Shown: piece by piece, positions 1-8,475 of the stretch
How the letters are laid out: each line of letters begins with the position of its first letter
Position numbering within the stretch: the stretch's first letter is position 1
Made by a program: the position numbers and the translations under genes
The notes under the pieces: model-generated
Seen by the model: the letters and a program-made list of their open reading frames with translations, nothing else
Database searches by the model: none
Told to the model about the DNA's origin: nothing
NCBI RefSeq assembly: GCF_010998615.1
Contig: NZ_JAAEAH010000012.1
Location: forward strand, 1-64,000
Direction: 5' to 3'
From: Myxococcus sp. CA023
GTDB taxonomy: Bacteria; Myxococcota; Myxococcia; Myxococcales; Myxococcaceae
DNA length: 64,000 nucleotides

Positions 1-130
1 GCCTGGGGGGGGCCGGAAACGGGGGCGCAGGGACCGGCGCCATGAGCCTCCTGACACACCAGGAGACCCCGCGAGCGCCACGCCCGACGGCTTGACGCCT
101 CCGGATGGCCGGGAGACCTTCCCGGCCCCC

Positions 131-1681
131 ATGAGACTCGCTCCGTCTTCCGAGCCCGGTCGTCCCTCGGAGCCGCCCCCCGCAGTCACCACCACCGAGC
201 TGCCTGCTCACGCCGCCGACGAAGTCAGCCTGTCCACCGAGGCCCGGTTGTGTGTGCTGCAGGAGATGATGGGCGAGGCCTTCTTCACGCTCGACGCCCA
301 CGGCCGCGTCCGCGAGTTGAACACGCACGCCGCCGCCCTGCTGGGTGTGTCGGCTGAGCAGGTGCGCGGCCAGGAGCCCTGGCTTGCGCAGCCCGAGCTT
401 TCGGGCACGGTGCTGCACGAACGGCTGATGACGGCGCTGACCACGCGCGAGGGCGGCCGCTTCCTGGCGGAGCTGCCGTCGCGGACCTGGCTGGAGGTGA
501 CGGTCCGCGTGGTGGGTGACGAGACGTGGGTGCTGGCCACGGACATCACCCAGCGCCAGCACGCGGAGAACGAAGTGGCGCGCACCGAGGAGCGCTTCCG
601 CCAGTTGGGCGAGCGCTTCCAGGTGGCGCTCGACTCCGCGCAGATGGCCGTCTGGGAGACGAACCTCGTCACCGGCCAGGTGTTCCGCTCCGAGGCGCAT
701 GACCGGCTCTACGGCTACGCACAGCCACAGGCGGAGTGGACGCACGAGAAGTTCCTCGCCTCCATCCACCCGGAGGACCGCGCGGAGGTGGAGGCCCAGG
801 TCGCCGCGCTCTTCACCCGGCACGTGGACGCCTACACGTCCACCTTCCGCACCCGCTGGCCGGACGGAAGCTGGCACTGGCTCACCAGCCGGGCGTCGGT
901 GATTCGCGATGCCACGGGCAACGTCGCGGTGGTGCGCGGGGCCATCCTGGACATCACCGCGCTGAAGGAGACGGAGGCCGCGCTGCAACAGGCGGTGCGC
1001 ACGCGGGACGACTTCCTCTCCATGGCCAGCCACGAACTGCGCACGCCGCTGACGTCCCTGCGCCTCCAGTTGCAGTTGCTGCGGCGCCTGGGCGCCTCCA
1101 CACCTGGCGCGACGCTCGGCTCGGACAAGGTCGCCGGGAAGCTGGACAACACGGAGCGCCAGTTGCGCAGGCTGGGCGCGCTGGTGGACAACCTGCTGGA
1201 CGTCAGCCGCATCCAGACGGGGAAGCTGGACTTCCAGTTCGCCGACGGAGACCTGGCAGGCGTGGTGTCGGACGTCGTCTCCCGCTTCGCCGAAGAGGCC
1301 CGCCTGGCGGGCGTGCGCCTGGACTCGCACGTGGACGCGCCGGCCCTGTGCCGCTTCGACCGGCTGCGCATGGAGCAGGTGGTGAGCAACCTGCTCACCA
1401 ACGCCTTCCGCTACGGCACGGGCAAGCCGGTGAAGGTGTCGCTGACGCACGCACCCGACAGGACCCGGCTGGTGGTGCAGGACAGCGGGCCGGGCATTCC
1501 CGCCGCGGACCGGGATCGCGTCTTCGAGCGCTTCACCCAGGGCGACAACGCCCAGCGGCGCGGCGGCCTGGGGCTGGGGCTCCACATCGTCCGGCAAATC
1601 ATCGACGCGCACGGCGGACGCGTCCACGTGGAAGAAACGCCCGGAGGCGGCGCCGCCTTCGTAGTGGATTTGCCACGGTAG
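131..1681 (+). CDS. PAS-domain sensor histidine kinase
   Basis: Likely soluble sensor kinase of 516 aa with no membrane segment. A proline-rich N-terminus is followed by a PAS domain (about 50-140, FFTLDAHGRV), a second PAS/PAC unit (about 175-290, WHWLTSRASV and GAILDITALKE), then HisKA with SMASHELRTPL, phospho-acceptor His301. The ATPase domain has an N-box (SNLLTNAFRYG), a G1 box (DSGPGIP) and a G2 box (GLGLGLHIVRQI). It therefore should autophosphorylate and pass phosphate to a response regulator, but no regulator is adjacent, so it is an orphan here. An upstream TTG at 92 would add 13 residues. I prefer the ATG at 131, although neither start has a good ribosome site. The family assignment is firm; the signal is unknown. 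Confidence 0.9.
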   Translation: MRLAPSSEPGRPSEPPPAVTTTELPAHAADEVSLSTEARLCVLQEMMGEAFFTLDAHGRVRELNTHAAALLGVSAEQVRGQEPWLAQPELSGTVLHERLMTALTTREGGRFLAELPSRTWLEVTVRVVGDETWVLATDITQRQHAENEVARTEERFRQLGERFQVALDSAQMAVWETNLVTGQVFRSEAHDRLYGYAQPQAEWTHEKFLASIHPEDRAEVEAQVAALFTRHVDAYTSTFRTRWPDGSWHWLTSRASVIRDATGNVAVVRGAILDITALKETEAALQQAVRTRDDFLSMASHELRTPLTSLRLQLQLLRRLGASTPGATLGSDKVAGKLDNTERQLRRLGALVDNLLDVSRIQTGKLDFQFADGDLAGVVSDVVSRFAEEARLAGVRLDSHVDAPALCRFDRLRMEQVVSNLLTNAFRYGTGKPVKVSLTHAPDRTRLVVQDSGPGIPAADRDRVFERFTQGDNAQRRGGLGLGLHIVRQIIDAHGGRVHVEETPGGGAAFVVDLPR

Positions 1682-1935
1682 GGCAGGTGCCACCCCGTTC
1701 CGCGGGGCGGGTACAACATCCACTCATGGACACATGCGGGGCGCAGCCCACGGGGTGACACCCGGCCCTTCCTCCGATTTCTTACACACTGACGCCTTTC
1801 GGGAAGGACTTGGCGCCATCAGTGAATCGGGGTTCGCCGAACATGTGCATCATGCCGTCCCGGTTCGGCGTCCAAGCGGGCGAGGGTTCGTTGCTCGTCA
1901 TGGCCGCGCCGGTCGTTCCGTCAGGAGGCGCTCCG

Positions 1936-2310
1936 ATGTGGATTGAGAGCATCATCATGCCGCGCGAGGACGACTCGGAGCCCTACGTCCCGGCGCCACA
2001 GCGGGACCGGCGCAGCGGGCTCGCGGCGGCGTTGGAGGAGAGCCGCAAGCTGCGCGACAGGGTGCAACGCTTCGTGAGCGCCCACGACTTGTCGGACGGC
2101 GTGAGGTGGCTCAGCGAGCCCGGCCTCCTGCCCGTCATCACCATCCACTGCACGGACTTCGCGCTGGCGAAGCTGCGCGAAGCCGCGGACTTCGTGGTGG
2201 GCTGCGCGGCGCCCATCGACGTCTACCCCGCGCTGGTCGGCGCGCAGGGCCAGGTGGCTCCCGAGGCCCTGCTCACCTCGGCGGTGTCACACCTGCAGCG
2301 CCGCGTGTAG
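1936..2310 (+). CDS. conserved hypothetical protein, 124 aa
   Basis: No family recognised. The ATG at 1936 is chosen because AGGAGG at 1923-1928 sits seven bases before it; a longer reading from a TTG at 1810 has no such site. The protein begins MWIESIIMPREDDSEP, has an Arg/Glu-rich helical stretch (SRKLRDRVQRF) and a hydrophobic part (LLPVITIHCTDFALAKL), with no signal peptide or membrane segment. High GC at third positions supports real coding. It ends shortly before the opposite-strand DUF1206 remnant. Confidence 0.65.
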   Translation: MWIESIIMPREDDSEPYVPAPQRDRRSGLAAALEESRKLRDRVQRFVSAHDLSDGVRWLSEPGLLPVITIHCTDFALAKLREAADFVVGCAAPIDVYPALVGAQGQVAPEALLTSAVSHLQRRV

Positions 2311-2339
2311 GGCCGCACCACGGCGTGGGGATGCGCCGG

Positions 2340-2630
2340 TAGCGCGCCGCGCAGAGCTGATAGACGACATAGGCCACCAGTCCCCCCAGCATCTCCAGCA
2401 ACACCGAGCCGAAGGGCTGGCGCGCCACCTCCACCACCGCGCCATGGGTGTCCGTCGCCTGGCCCCCCTCGCCCGCGGCCAGCATCAACGCCAGCACCCC
2501 AATCACCGCGGAGACCGCCGCGCGCGGCGTAGCCCACGCGGGCCGCCCACTCCACGCCGCTCCGGCTCGCGTCCTGCCCCGCCCGAGCCACTCGCTGGAG
2601 GTCGGGCCGGCGCAATGTCCCCGTCGCCAT
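2340..2630 (-). pseudogene. DUF1206 membrane protein remnant, frameshifted
   Basis: The N-terminal part reads WAARVGYAARG, the hallmark start of DUF1206 (a family of paired membrane helices, function unknown). The continuing helix, AVIGVLALMLAAGEGGQA, and the following PFGSVLL..YVVYQLCAA are in another frame, so a frameshift near 2520 breaks the gene. Only the first helix pair of a protein that normally has three is left, and the tail runs into unrelated sequence. Decayed gene; the family call rests on the two motifs. Confidence 0.6.
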
Positions 2631-2677
2631 GTGTCCTCGTTGCTTTCCAGCGCTCCTGCCACGTCCGCGAGGACAGC

Positions 2678-3493
2678 TCAGCCGAAGCGCGCCTGGAACG
2701 CGCCCAGATTGGGTCCATCCCCACCGCGCTCGTAGACGGCGAAGACGACCTGGTCAAAGGCGCCCGGGAGCGAGGCCAACCCCAGCGCGAAGGCCTCCGC
2801 GACTTCCACGGGGTTGTTGCGGAACACGCCGCATCCCCAGGCGCCGAGCACCAAGGTGCGGTGCCCATGGTGCGCGGCGACGCGGAGCACCTTCAGGGCC
2901 CGCGCATCCAGCACCTTGCGGATACGTCCCCCCATGCCCCGGTCGCGTGACTGCGCCACACCCGCGTTGGGCGCGGGCGCCGTGAGGATGGACACCTGGA
3001 AGGGCTGCTCCAGCAACGTCAGGCCCTCATCCCGGAAGAACGGCACGTCCGGCGAATAGATGAGATGGTCCGTGTAGAGCGGCGACGGCTCCGCGCGGTT
3101 GACGTCGTAGTACTCGCGCTGCGTGAGCAAGCACGTGTACAGCGCCGAGCAGCGTGCCAGGTCCTCCTCCTGCGCCTTCGCGCCGCCCAGGAAACCACCC
3201 CCGGGATTCTTCGCCGACGCGAAGTTGAGCGCGGCCACATGGGACGCGCCCGCCTCAACCAGCCGGCGCGCGGCGGCGCCCGTCTTCTCGGCGGTGACTT
3301 CGATTCGAGGCGCCGACGGGTTCGCCGCCGTGGGGAATGACAGGCACGAGAAGTCACCCGGCCGGTACAGCTCCGTGCCGGAGACCGCGCGCTCCACGGC
3401 CTCGCCCAGTTGGACACACTGCCCCGAGGGAGCCAGGTACTGGCCCCGCTCGATGATGTCCACCGTCTCCTGTCCAATGCCCTTCAACGACAT
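2678..3493 (-). CDS. TIGR02452 / microbial PARG-type protein
   Basis: Predicted cytosolic poly(ADP-ribose) glycohydrolase-like protein of 271 aa, about the usual family length. The diagnostic stretch is NFASAKNPGGGFLGGAKAQ at residues 90-108 followed by Glu-Glu, which matches the PARG signature of a Gly-Gly-Gly loop and a catalytic Gln-Glu-Glu (Gln108-Glu109-Glu110). A second family motif, LVLGAWGCGVFRNNP, lies in the C-terminal macro-domain part. The family removes ADP-ribose from proteins or nucleic acid; the substrate of microbial members is mostly unknown. It is a single gene with no obvious partner toxin or ADP-ribosyltransferase nearby. Confidence 0.85.
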   Translation of the reverse strand: MSLKGIGQETVDIIERGQYLAPSGQCVQLGEAVERAVSGTELYRPGDFSCLSFPTAANPSAPRIEVTAEKTGAAARRLVEAGASHVAALNFASAKNPGGGFLGGAKAQEEDLARCSALYTCLLTQREYYDVNRAEPSPLYTDHLIYSPDVPFFRDEGLTLLEQPFQVSILTAPAPNAGVAQSRDRGMGGRIRKVLDARALKVLRVAAHHGHRTLVLGAWGCGVFRNNPVEVAEAFALGLASLPGAFDQVVFAVYERGGDGPNLGAFQARFG

Positions 3494-3601
3494 GTGCTGC
3501 GTCCTGTCTGTCCGCGCTCACGCGAAGGTGCGCGAGCCTTAGTGTCACGAAAACACGAACAAACCTCGGGCAACCTGACAGGAACCGTGCTCCGACGTGG
3601 C

Positions 3602-4462
3602 TCAGTCGCAGCCGACGCGCTGCGTGCTCACCACGACGTTATCAATCCACGTCTCGGAGCCGGACGCCCCCAGCGGGTGGACGAAGCCGTAGCCCACGGA
3701 GAAGTTGTTGAAGGCGCGCATGCCGATGTTGGTGAAGTCGTGCGCCAGCGTGCCGTCCACGTAGACGCGGGTGTTGCCGTGCGTGCTCGACGTGCTGTCG
3801 CGGCGGACCTCCCACTCCAGGCACACCCAACGCCCCGCCGACATGCCCAGCCGGACGGGCTCGGGCTGGCGGTTCCATCCCTGCCCTTCGCGGAAGGACC
3901 AGTCATCCAGCGCGAAGCCGCTGTCCTGCATGACCTGGAGCTCGAAGCCACCAAAGTCCGCGCCGAAGTTGGACAGCACGAAGAAGGTGCCCATCTGCCC
4001 GAACACCCCTGGCAGCGAGCGCATGTAGACGTGCGCGCGCACGAAGAGCCGGGTCTCGAAAGCCGGGATGCTCTTTTGCCACTGCGCGATGGCCTTGCCA
4101 GCCCGCTGCCGCTCGTCGTGTCCATCCTCGGTGAGGACGTGCAGCGCGCCCGGGCCGTTGCGCGTCCGCGTGCTGTCCACCTGGACGGAGGCGTTCTCCG
4201 CGCTGGCCGTCCATCCGTTGGTGTCGTTGCCGCTGTCGAACAACTCGCAGAGCAGCGCGTTGGAAGGACAGGTGCCGGGCTCGGTGCTGGGCCCCGGATT
4301 GTCGTCGCCCGCGTCCGTGCCGGAATCCGTTCCCGCGTGGGTGCCCGCATCGGTGCCGGCGTCATTGCCAGGAGGGTTGTCGTCACCATCGTCCGAGCAC
4401 GCCGGCAGCACGCCCAGGGACAGGACCGCGAGGGGGAGCAGGAAAGACTGCTTGAGACGCAT
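3602..4462 (-). CDS. secreted lipoprotein with lectin/glucanase-like domain
   Basis: Lipoprotein of 286 aa: the signal MRLKQSFLLPLAVLSLGVLP is followed by a lipobox ending Ala-Cys. A low-complexity Asp-Ala-Gly-Thr linker, typical of myxobacterial surface lipoproteins, leads to a domain of about 220 residues rich in Trp and beta strands (FETRLFVRAHVYMRSLP, GRWVCLEWEVRRD, NTRVYVDGTLAHDF, ETWIDNVVVS). This pattern resembles concanavalin-like / polysaccharide-lyase-like jelly rolls seen in other myxobacterial lipoproteins. The start is set by the signal peptide; 34 further residues upstream are probably untranslated. Carbohydrate binding or cleavage is inferred only. Confidence 0.75.
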   Translation of the reverse strand: MRLKQSFLLPLAVLSLGVLPACSDDGDDNPPGNDAGTDAGTHAGTDSGTDAGDDNPGPSTEPGTCPSNALLCELFDSGNDTNGWTASAENASVQVDSTRTRNGPGALHVLTEDGHDERQRAGKAIAQWQKSIPAFETRLFVRAHVYMRSLPGVFGQMGTFFVLSNFGADFGGFELQVMQDSGFALDDWSFREGQGWNRQPEPVRLGMSAGRWVCLEWEVRRDSTSSTHGNTRVYVDGTLAHDFTNIGMRAFNNFSVGYGFVHPLGASGSETWIDNVVVSTQRVGCD

Positions 4463-4668
4463 AGGTTCAGGTATCCGGACAGGCCCGCGGGGCCGGGCAT
4501 GTGCTGAGGGGACGCGGTCGGTGGGCTCCCCGGACCGGTGCCGACCGTCACGAATCCCTATCACTCGCAGTGCCTGCGGGTCACCTGGGCTGGGCCGACC
4601 CAGGGGGCAGCCCGACCTGCATCCGAATTCATGGCGAACGACGCCGGAGTCGTGCAGGAATCCGCGCC

Positions 4669-5277
4669 ATGAAACTCTTCTACTCCCCTGGCGCCTGTTC
4701 GCTGTCGCCCCACATCATCCTGCGTGAGGGCGGCTTCTCCTTCACCACCGAGAAGGTGGACATCCGCGCCAAGAAGACGGCGGCGGGCGAGGACTTCCAC
4801 GCCATCAACCCCAAGGGCTATGTCCCGGCGCTCCAGTTGGATGACGGCAGCCTGCTGACCGAGGGCCCCGCCATCGTCCAGTTCCTCGCCGACCAGGTCC
4901 CCGACAAGAAGCTGGCCCCGGCCAACGGCACGCTGGAGCGCTACCGCCTCCAGGAGATGCTCAACTTCATCTCCACCGAGATTCACAAGGGCTTCAGCCC
5001 CCTGTTCAACCCGGCGTTCCCGGATGAAGGCAAGCGCTTGGCGCGTGAGCGGCTCGCGCAGCGCCTGGGCGTGCTGGAGGCGGTGGTGGCGAAGCAGGCG
5101 TTCCTGCTGGGCGACCAGTTCACCGTGGCGGACGCGTACCTCTTCACGACGCTCAACTGGGCCGGGCACACCAAGGTGGACCTGGAGCCCTTCCCCGCGC
5201 TGCGCGCATATCACGCCCGCGTGGCGGACCGGCCCTCCGTCCAGGAGGCCCTGAAGGCGGAAGGCCTCGCGAAGTGA
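4669..5277 (+). CDS. gst: glutathione S-transferase (GstA-like)
   Basis: 202 aa, close to the length of E. coli GstA. The thioredoxin-fold half starts MKLFYSPGACSLSPHIILRE, with the Cys-Ser pair seen in beta-class enzymes, and NPKGYVPALQLDDG carries the cis-Pro glutathione site; LTEGPAIVQFLAD completes it. The C-terminal helical half has FLLGDQFTVADAYLF, the N-capping-box motif. It should conjugate glutathione to electrophiles in the cytosol. A likely ribosome site GCAGGA precedes the ATG. It overlaps the downstream VOC gene by four bases (GTGA), so the two are probably translated together in one detoxification operon. Confidence 0.9.
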   Translation: MKLFYSPGACSLSPHIILREGGFSFTTEKVDIRAKKTAAGEDFHAINPKGYVPALQLDDGSLLTEGPAIVQFLADQVPDKKLAPANGTLERYRLQEMLNFISTEIHKGFSPLFNPAFPDEGKRLARERLAQRLGVLEAVVAKQAFLLGDQFTVADAYLFTTLNWAGHTKVDLEPFPALRAYHARVADRPSVQEALKAEGLAK

Positions 5278-5633
5278 CGGCGGCCTTCGTCAAGCTGCTC
5301 GTCACGGACAGCGAGCGCTCGGTGGCCTTCTATGAGGCGCTGGGCTTCACGCGCGTGAGCGCCGAGCCCCCCTTCGTCCACCTCCGGTGGGCGGAGGCCC
5401 TGGACGTGTACCTGGTCACCCCGCCGCCGCAGCTGAAGCTGGAAGGCCGGCGCGGCACGGGGGTGCTCGTCGGCCTCCGCGCCGAGGCGCCCCACAGCCT
5501 GGACGAGGTGCTCCTGCGGGCCCAGGCCCAGGGCGCCGCCGTGGACGGCCCCACGGTTCAGCCCTGGTACACCCGGGAGCTCATCGTCACCGACCCGGAC
5601 GGCTACCGGCTGAACTTCATCGAGCCGGCGTAG
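5274..5633 (+). CDS. VOC / glyoxalase-bleomycin resistance family protein
   Basis: 119 aa, one VOC domain. LLVTDSERSVAFYEALGFTR at the N-terminus and ELIVTDPDGYRLNFIEPA at the C-terminus are the paired beta-alpha-beta-beta-beta module motifs of small glyoxalase-like proteins. The GTG start overlaps the stop of the upstream GST gene, so translational coupling is expected. Members bind metals and act on small electrophiles or antibiotics; with a GST as partner, a role in detoxification is plausible. The exact substrate is unknown. Confidence 0.85.
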   Translation: MTAAFVKLLVTDSERSVAFYEALGFTRVSAEPPFVHLRWAEALDVYLVTPPPQLKLEGRRGTGVLVGLRAEAPHSLDEVLLRAQAQGAAVDGPTVQPWYTRELIVTDPDGYRLNFIEPA

Positions 5634-5794
5634 CCGCGCTTCACCGCGGGCCAGGGCGCGCGGCCTTCACCCGAGGCCGCCGCCCTGCGACCCAGCGCCA
5701 CCGCTCGTCGAACCGCTTTCCCTCCAGAGGCGACGTCCGGCAGGCACCTCCCCGAGCGGCTTCGGCTCACAGGGGAGCCGGACAGGTCCGGGGC

Positions 5795-6931
5795 ATGGCA
5801 GCGACGGCCCTCGCCAGTTACGGTGCGGGCCTCCGCTCCCGTCTCATGGAATCCCGCGTCGCCGCCCTCTTCGCCCACGTGCGCGAGCACGCCGAGAATC
5901 GCCCAGGCATCTACCGAATGCTGGGGCCTTCGGACGAAGTGCTCTACGTGGGCAAGTCCGTGAGGGTGCGCACGCGGCTCTTGTCGTACTTCCGCGCGGA
6001 AGCGCACGAGAAGGCGGCGGAAATCATCGCCCACGCGCACCGCATCGTCTGGGAGTACACGCCCAGCGAGTTCGCCGCGCTGTTGCACGAGTTCCGCCTC
6101 ATCAAGTCACAGCGCCCCCTCTACAACGTGGAGCACAAGCGGGACCGGGGCCACTGCTTCATCCACCTGACGCGCGAGCCCGTCCCCCGGCTGCGCGTGG
6201 TGAGCCGCGCCAGCAGCGAGAGCGGCGACTACTACGGGCCCTTCCACGGACGGAGCGCCACGTCCGACGTGGTGCGCGCGGTGAGTGACTTGCTGGAGCT
6301 GCGCGACTGCGCGGCGGACACGCCCATGCGACTGGCGGACCAGGGCCAGCTCTTCCCGCTGAAGCAGGTGCCGTTGTGCATGCGCGGGCAGCTCTCGCGC
6401 TGCCTGGCGCCCTGCGCCGGCGGCTGTACTCGCGCGGAGTACGACGCGCGCGTCGCCCAGGCCCGCGCCTTCCTCGAAGGGACGTCCGACACGCCGCTGA
6501 CGCTGCTGCGTGAGCGCATGGCGCTGGCGGCCCGCCGGCTCCAGTTCGAATACGCCGCGGAGCTGCGGGACAGGGCGGAGCGGCTGGAGCTGATGCGCGG
6601 CTGGGTGGTGGAGCTGAGCCGGATGCTCAAGCGCCTCTCTTTCGTCTACACGGTGCCCGGCCATGGCGGCGATGACCGCGTCTACGTGGTGCGCCGGGGC
6701 AGCGTGCGCGCGGAGCTGCCCGCGCCCGTCACGCTCGAGCAGCAGCAGACGCTGGAGGCGAAGGCCCGTGAAATCCTCGAGCGGCCCGAGCCGGAGACGC
6801 TGGGCTTCCGTGCACACGAAGCGCAGGAGGTGATGCTCATCGCCCGCTGGTTCCGCATGCACCCCGAGGCGCTGAACGAAGGGCCCTACCAACCGGTAGG
6901 GCCCTTTTGTTTTACACGGGCCTCGCGATGA
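5795..6931 (+). CDS. UvrC-like GIY-YIG nuclease lacking the C-terminal nuclease half
   Basis: 378 aa from ATG 5795. An N-terminal GIY-YIG domain (PGIYRMLGPSDEVLYVGKS, then VRTRLLSYFR) is followed by the UvrC middle region with a Cys cluster (CLAPCAGGC, typical of UvrC) and a UVR motif (RLQFEYAAELRDRAERLELM) that in UvrC contacts UvrB. The RNase-H-like and helix-hairpin-helix half of true UvrC (about 600 aa) is absent, as in Cho-type proteins. The reading frame runs straight through a perfect terminator hairpin (6879-6906) before stopping at 6931, so the last ~17 residues come from repeat B; the original C-terminus was probably lost when that element arrived. Confidence 0.8.
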   Translation: MAATALASYGAGLRSRLMESRVAALFAHVREHAENRPGIYRMLGPSDEVLYVGKSVRVRTRLLSYFRAEAHEKAAEIIAHAHRIVWEYTPSEFAALLHEFRLIKSQRPLYNVEHKRDRGHCFIHLTREPVPRLRVVSRASSESGDYYGPFHGRSATSDVVRAVSDLLELRDCAADTPMRLADQGQLFPLKQVPLCMRGQLSRCLAPCAGGCTRAEYDARVAQARAFLEGTSDTPLTLLRERMALAARRLQFEYAAELRDRAERLELMRGWVVELSRMLKRLSFVYTVPGHGGDDRVYVVRRGSVRAELPAPVTLEQQQTLEAKAREILERPEPETLGFRAHEAQEVMLIARWFRMHPEALNEGPYQPVGPFCFTRASR

Positions 6932-7342
6932 ATATCGCGGGGCCTTCGTGCTTAAGCCCCTGAATCACAAAGGATTTTGCCTCGTGGTACTGGCGAGGAC
7001 GCTCTCGGCATCTCCCCCTGCAGTGCGAGGTGTCCCGTCTTCTCCGCCGCGGATTGGGCTCTCTGGAGCGCTCTTTCGCCCGATTCGGGGAGAGAGAGGC
7101 CGAGAGTGGTTAACAGTTTTGTTAACCACTTCGGGCCACCGATTCTGATAATCCAGGGCTTTCGATGTCGCACCTTCCAGGGTTGCTTCGCTTCCCTGTC
7201 TCCAGGACGGCTCGGAGCCTTTTGACGCCAATTGGGCTCCTCGTTGTTGTTAACCGAGAGAGCGAAACGCGCCCAGCCTTTACTGGGTACTCGTGATTTC
7301 GTCGCACGGCGCAGACTCTCCGAGGCGGCTCTGAGACTGTCT
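6868..7342 (+). repeat. repeat B, copy 1
   Basis: First of three copies of an intergenic element. Bases 6868-7129 match 14677-14938 with one difference that I could find, and weaker similarity continues to about 7342. It holds, in order, a terminator hairpin, a second hairpin around 6921-6946 (GGCCTCGCGAT and its complement), a conserved block with CTGAATCACAAAGGATTTTG, a CTCTCT / GAGAGAG stem, and the palindrome GTGGTTAACA-GTTT-TGTTAACCAC at 7106-7129. Reading frames on the minus strand end alike in all copies but tolerate indels, so I take it as structured DNA or RNA rather than a gene. Confidence 0.8.
6879..6913 (+). terminator. rho-independent terminator inside the UvrC-like frame
   Basis: A 12-bp perfect stem (AAGGGCCCTACC / GGTAGGGCCCTT) with a four-base loop AACC is followed by TTGTTTT. 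It belongs to repeat B and recurs unchanged in copy 2 (from 14688). In copy 1 it lies before the stop codon of the UvrC-like frame. Confidence 0.85.
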
Positions 7343-7358
7343 CGGCGGCACTTCTCGA

Positions 7359-7374
7359 CGGGGACAGCCCCTAG
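7359..7374 (-). repeat. solo terminus of an IS5/IS427-type element
   Basis: CGGGGACAGCCCCTAG matches the right end and flanking CTAG of the insertion sequence at 18854-19728. No transposase accompanies it here, so it is a leftover end from an excised or deleted copy. Confidence 0.6.
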
Positions 7375-7515
7375 AAGTAATTGCGGAATTGGGCGAGCGT
7401 ATGCGGGTGCGGTGGCAAGTCCGCTGATCGACATGAGTGGGATGTGAGCTTGCCCGAGCTCCGTGACACTCCCGCACTTCGTGTGGTTCCCCTTGAGGGA
7501 TTAGGCAGACGCGGC

Positions 7516-7910
7516 GTAAGCGTTCACGGGGTATGTAACCTGGAGCGTGAACTGAGGTTACGTGCCGGACAGCAGCGAGGGCGCGGGAGTGCCGTGGAGA
7601 TGAGCTTCGAGGGCAGCCTTGAGATAGTCGAGCACGTTGCGTTGCTGCTTTCTGAGGCTCATCACGGCGGTGAGGATGCGCTCGACGAAGCGGCTGCCGT
7701 CCTCGCTCTGGGTGCCGAAGCTCGGCTTTCGCAAGATGACCGCATGGCGCAAGTCCCTCTCCGCGACGTTGTTGGTGGGCTCGCCCCCTCGGTATAGACA
7801 AACGTCCAGAGGGCGTCCTTGAGCTTGAGGATTTGCCTGGCCATACCGGCCACCGTCTTCGGGCACACCTCCGAGGCCTCCGCCAGCAGGCGTTCCACCT
7901 CGCGCATGTT
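7516..7910 (-). pseudogene. IS66-family transposase, 3' remnant
   Basis: The C-terminal part of a TnpC-type (IS66) transposase. KTVAGMARQILKLKDALWTF and YTEG are in one frame; NNVAERDLRHAVILRKPSFG, the characteristic DDE_Tnp_IS66 end, and SEDGSRFVERILTAVMSLRK are in another, with a frameshift near 7790. The frame stops at 7558. GTAAGCGTTCACGGGG at 7516 resembles the IS66 terminal inverted repeat, so the element's end is preserved. The 5' side is cut off where repeat A begins at 7964. Confidence 0.8.
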
Positions 7911-7963
7911 CGGTGGCGTCCGTGCCCAATGACTTCACATCTCGATGTAGCTCTGTTTGGACG

Positions 7964-8045
7964 CCTGTGCCTGCCCCAAGTCGCTGCATCATGAGCGCAT
8001 CAAGGCCCCCCTGGAGAGTGCGTCAAGGCGAGTGAGCGAGGCGCC
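7964..8045 (+). repeat. repeat A, locus 1 (diverged)
   Basis: Starts CCTGTGCCTGCCCCAAG, lacks part of the left arm, then has CGCTGCATCATGAGCGCATC and CGTCAAGGCGAGTGAGCGAG. It is shorter than the consensus by an internal deletion. It abuts the truncated side of the IS66 remnant. Confidence 0.7.
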
Positions 8046-8192
8046 GACACAGCCATACCCAAGATGATTGGATACACCTCGGCCGACGCGGACTGCTTGA
8101 CGCCTGTGGCCCCTCCCACAGAGTGGCGCTTCCTCACGTTGGGCTGCGCGCCAGCCGACACGGTCTGGCGCACGAAGAGTTCCAGCTCCAAA

Positions 8193-8376
8193 TCAGAGCC
8201 GGTACCGCTCCGCCTCATTGAAGAACTGGGTGAGCGAGCATTCCGAGAGCGACTGGCGGGAATGCATATCGGCGCGTACGAAGGAAGGGCAGCCAAGCGC
8301 GCTTCCCAACGCGCATCTGGGCCTCCTCCATCTTCGCCCGCGGCCCCCACATCCCGCCAGGTAACCGTTCACCGGT
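8193..8376 (-). pseudogene. 3' remnant, paralogue of the gene at 16551-17201
   Basis: KMEEAQMRVGKRAWLPFLRT and, after a frameshift, SRQSLSECSLTQFFNEAERY closely match the C-terminal end of the 216-aa protein encoded at 16551-17201. The DNA similarity extends past the stop to about 8144 here (about 16500 there). Only about 60 codons remain, in two frames, so it is a dead duplicate. The parent function is unknown. Confidence 0.75.
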
Positions 8377-8475
8377 TGGTGTCTGCTTGAAGGGACTGCC
8401 GGCCAGCGAACGGCGGGCGGGACGGCGCTCGACGGTGGTGGCCGCGGAGTGGGACACCGCCACTCGTGGTCCGAC

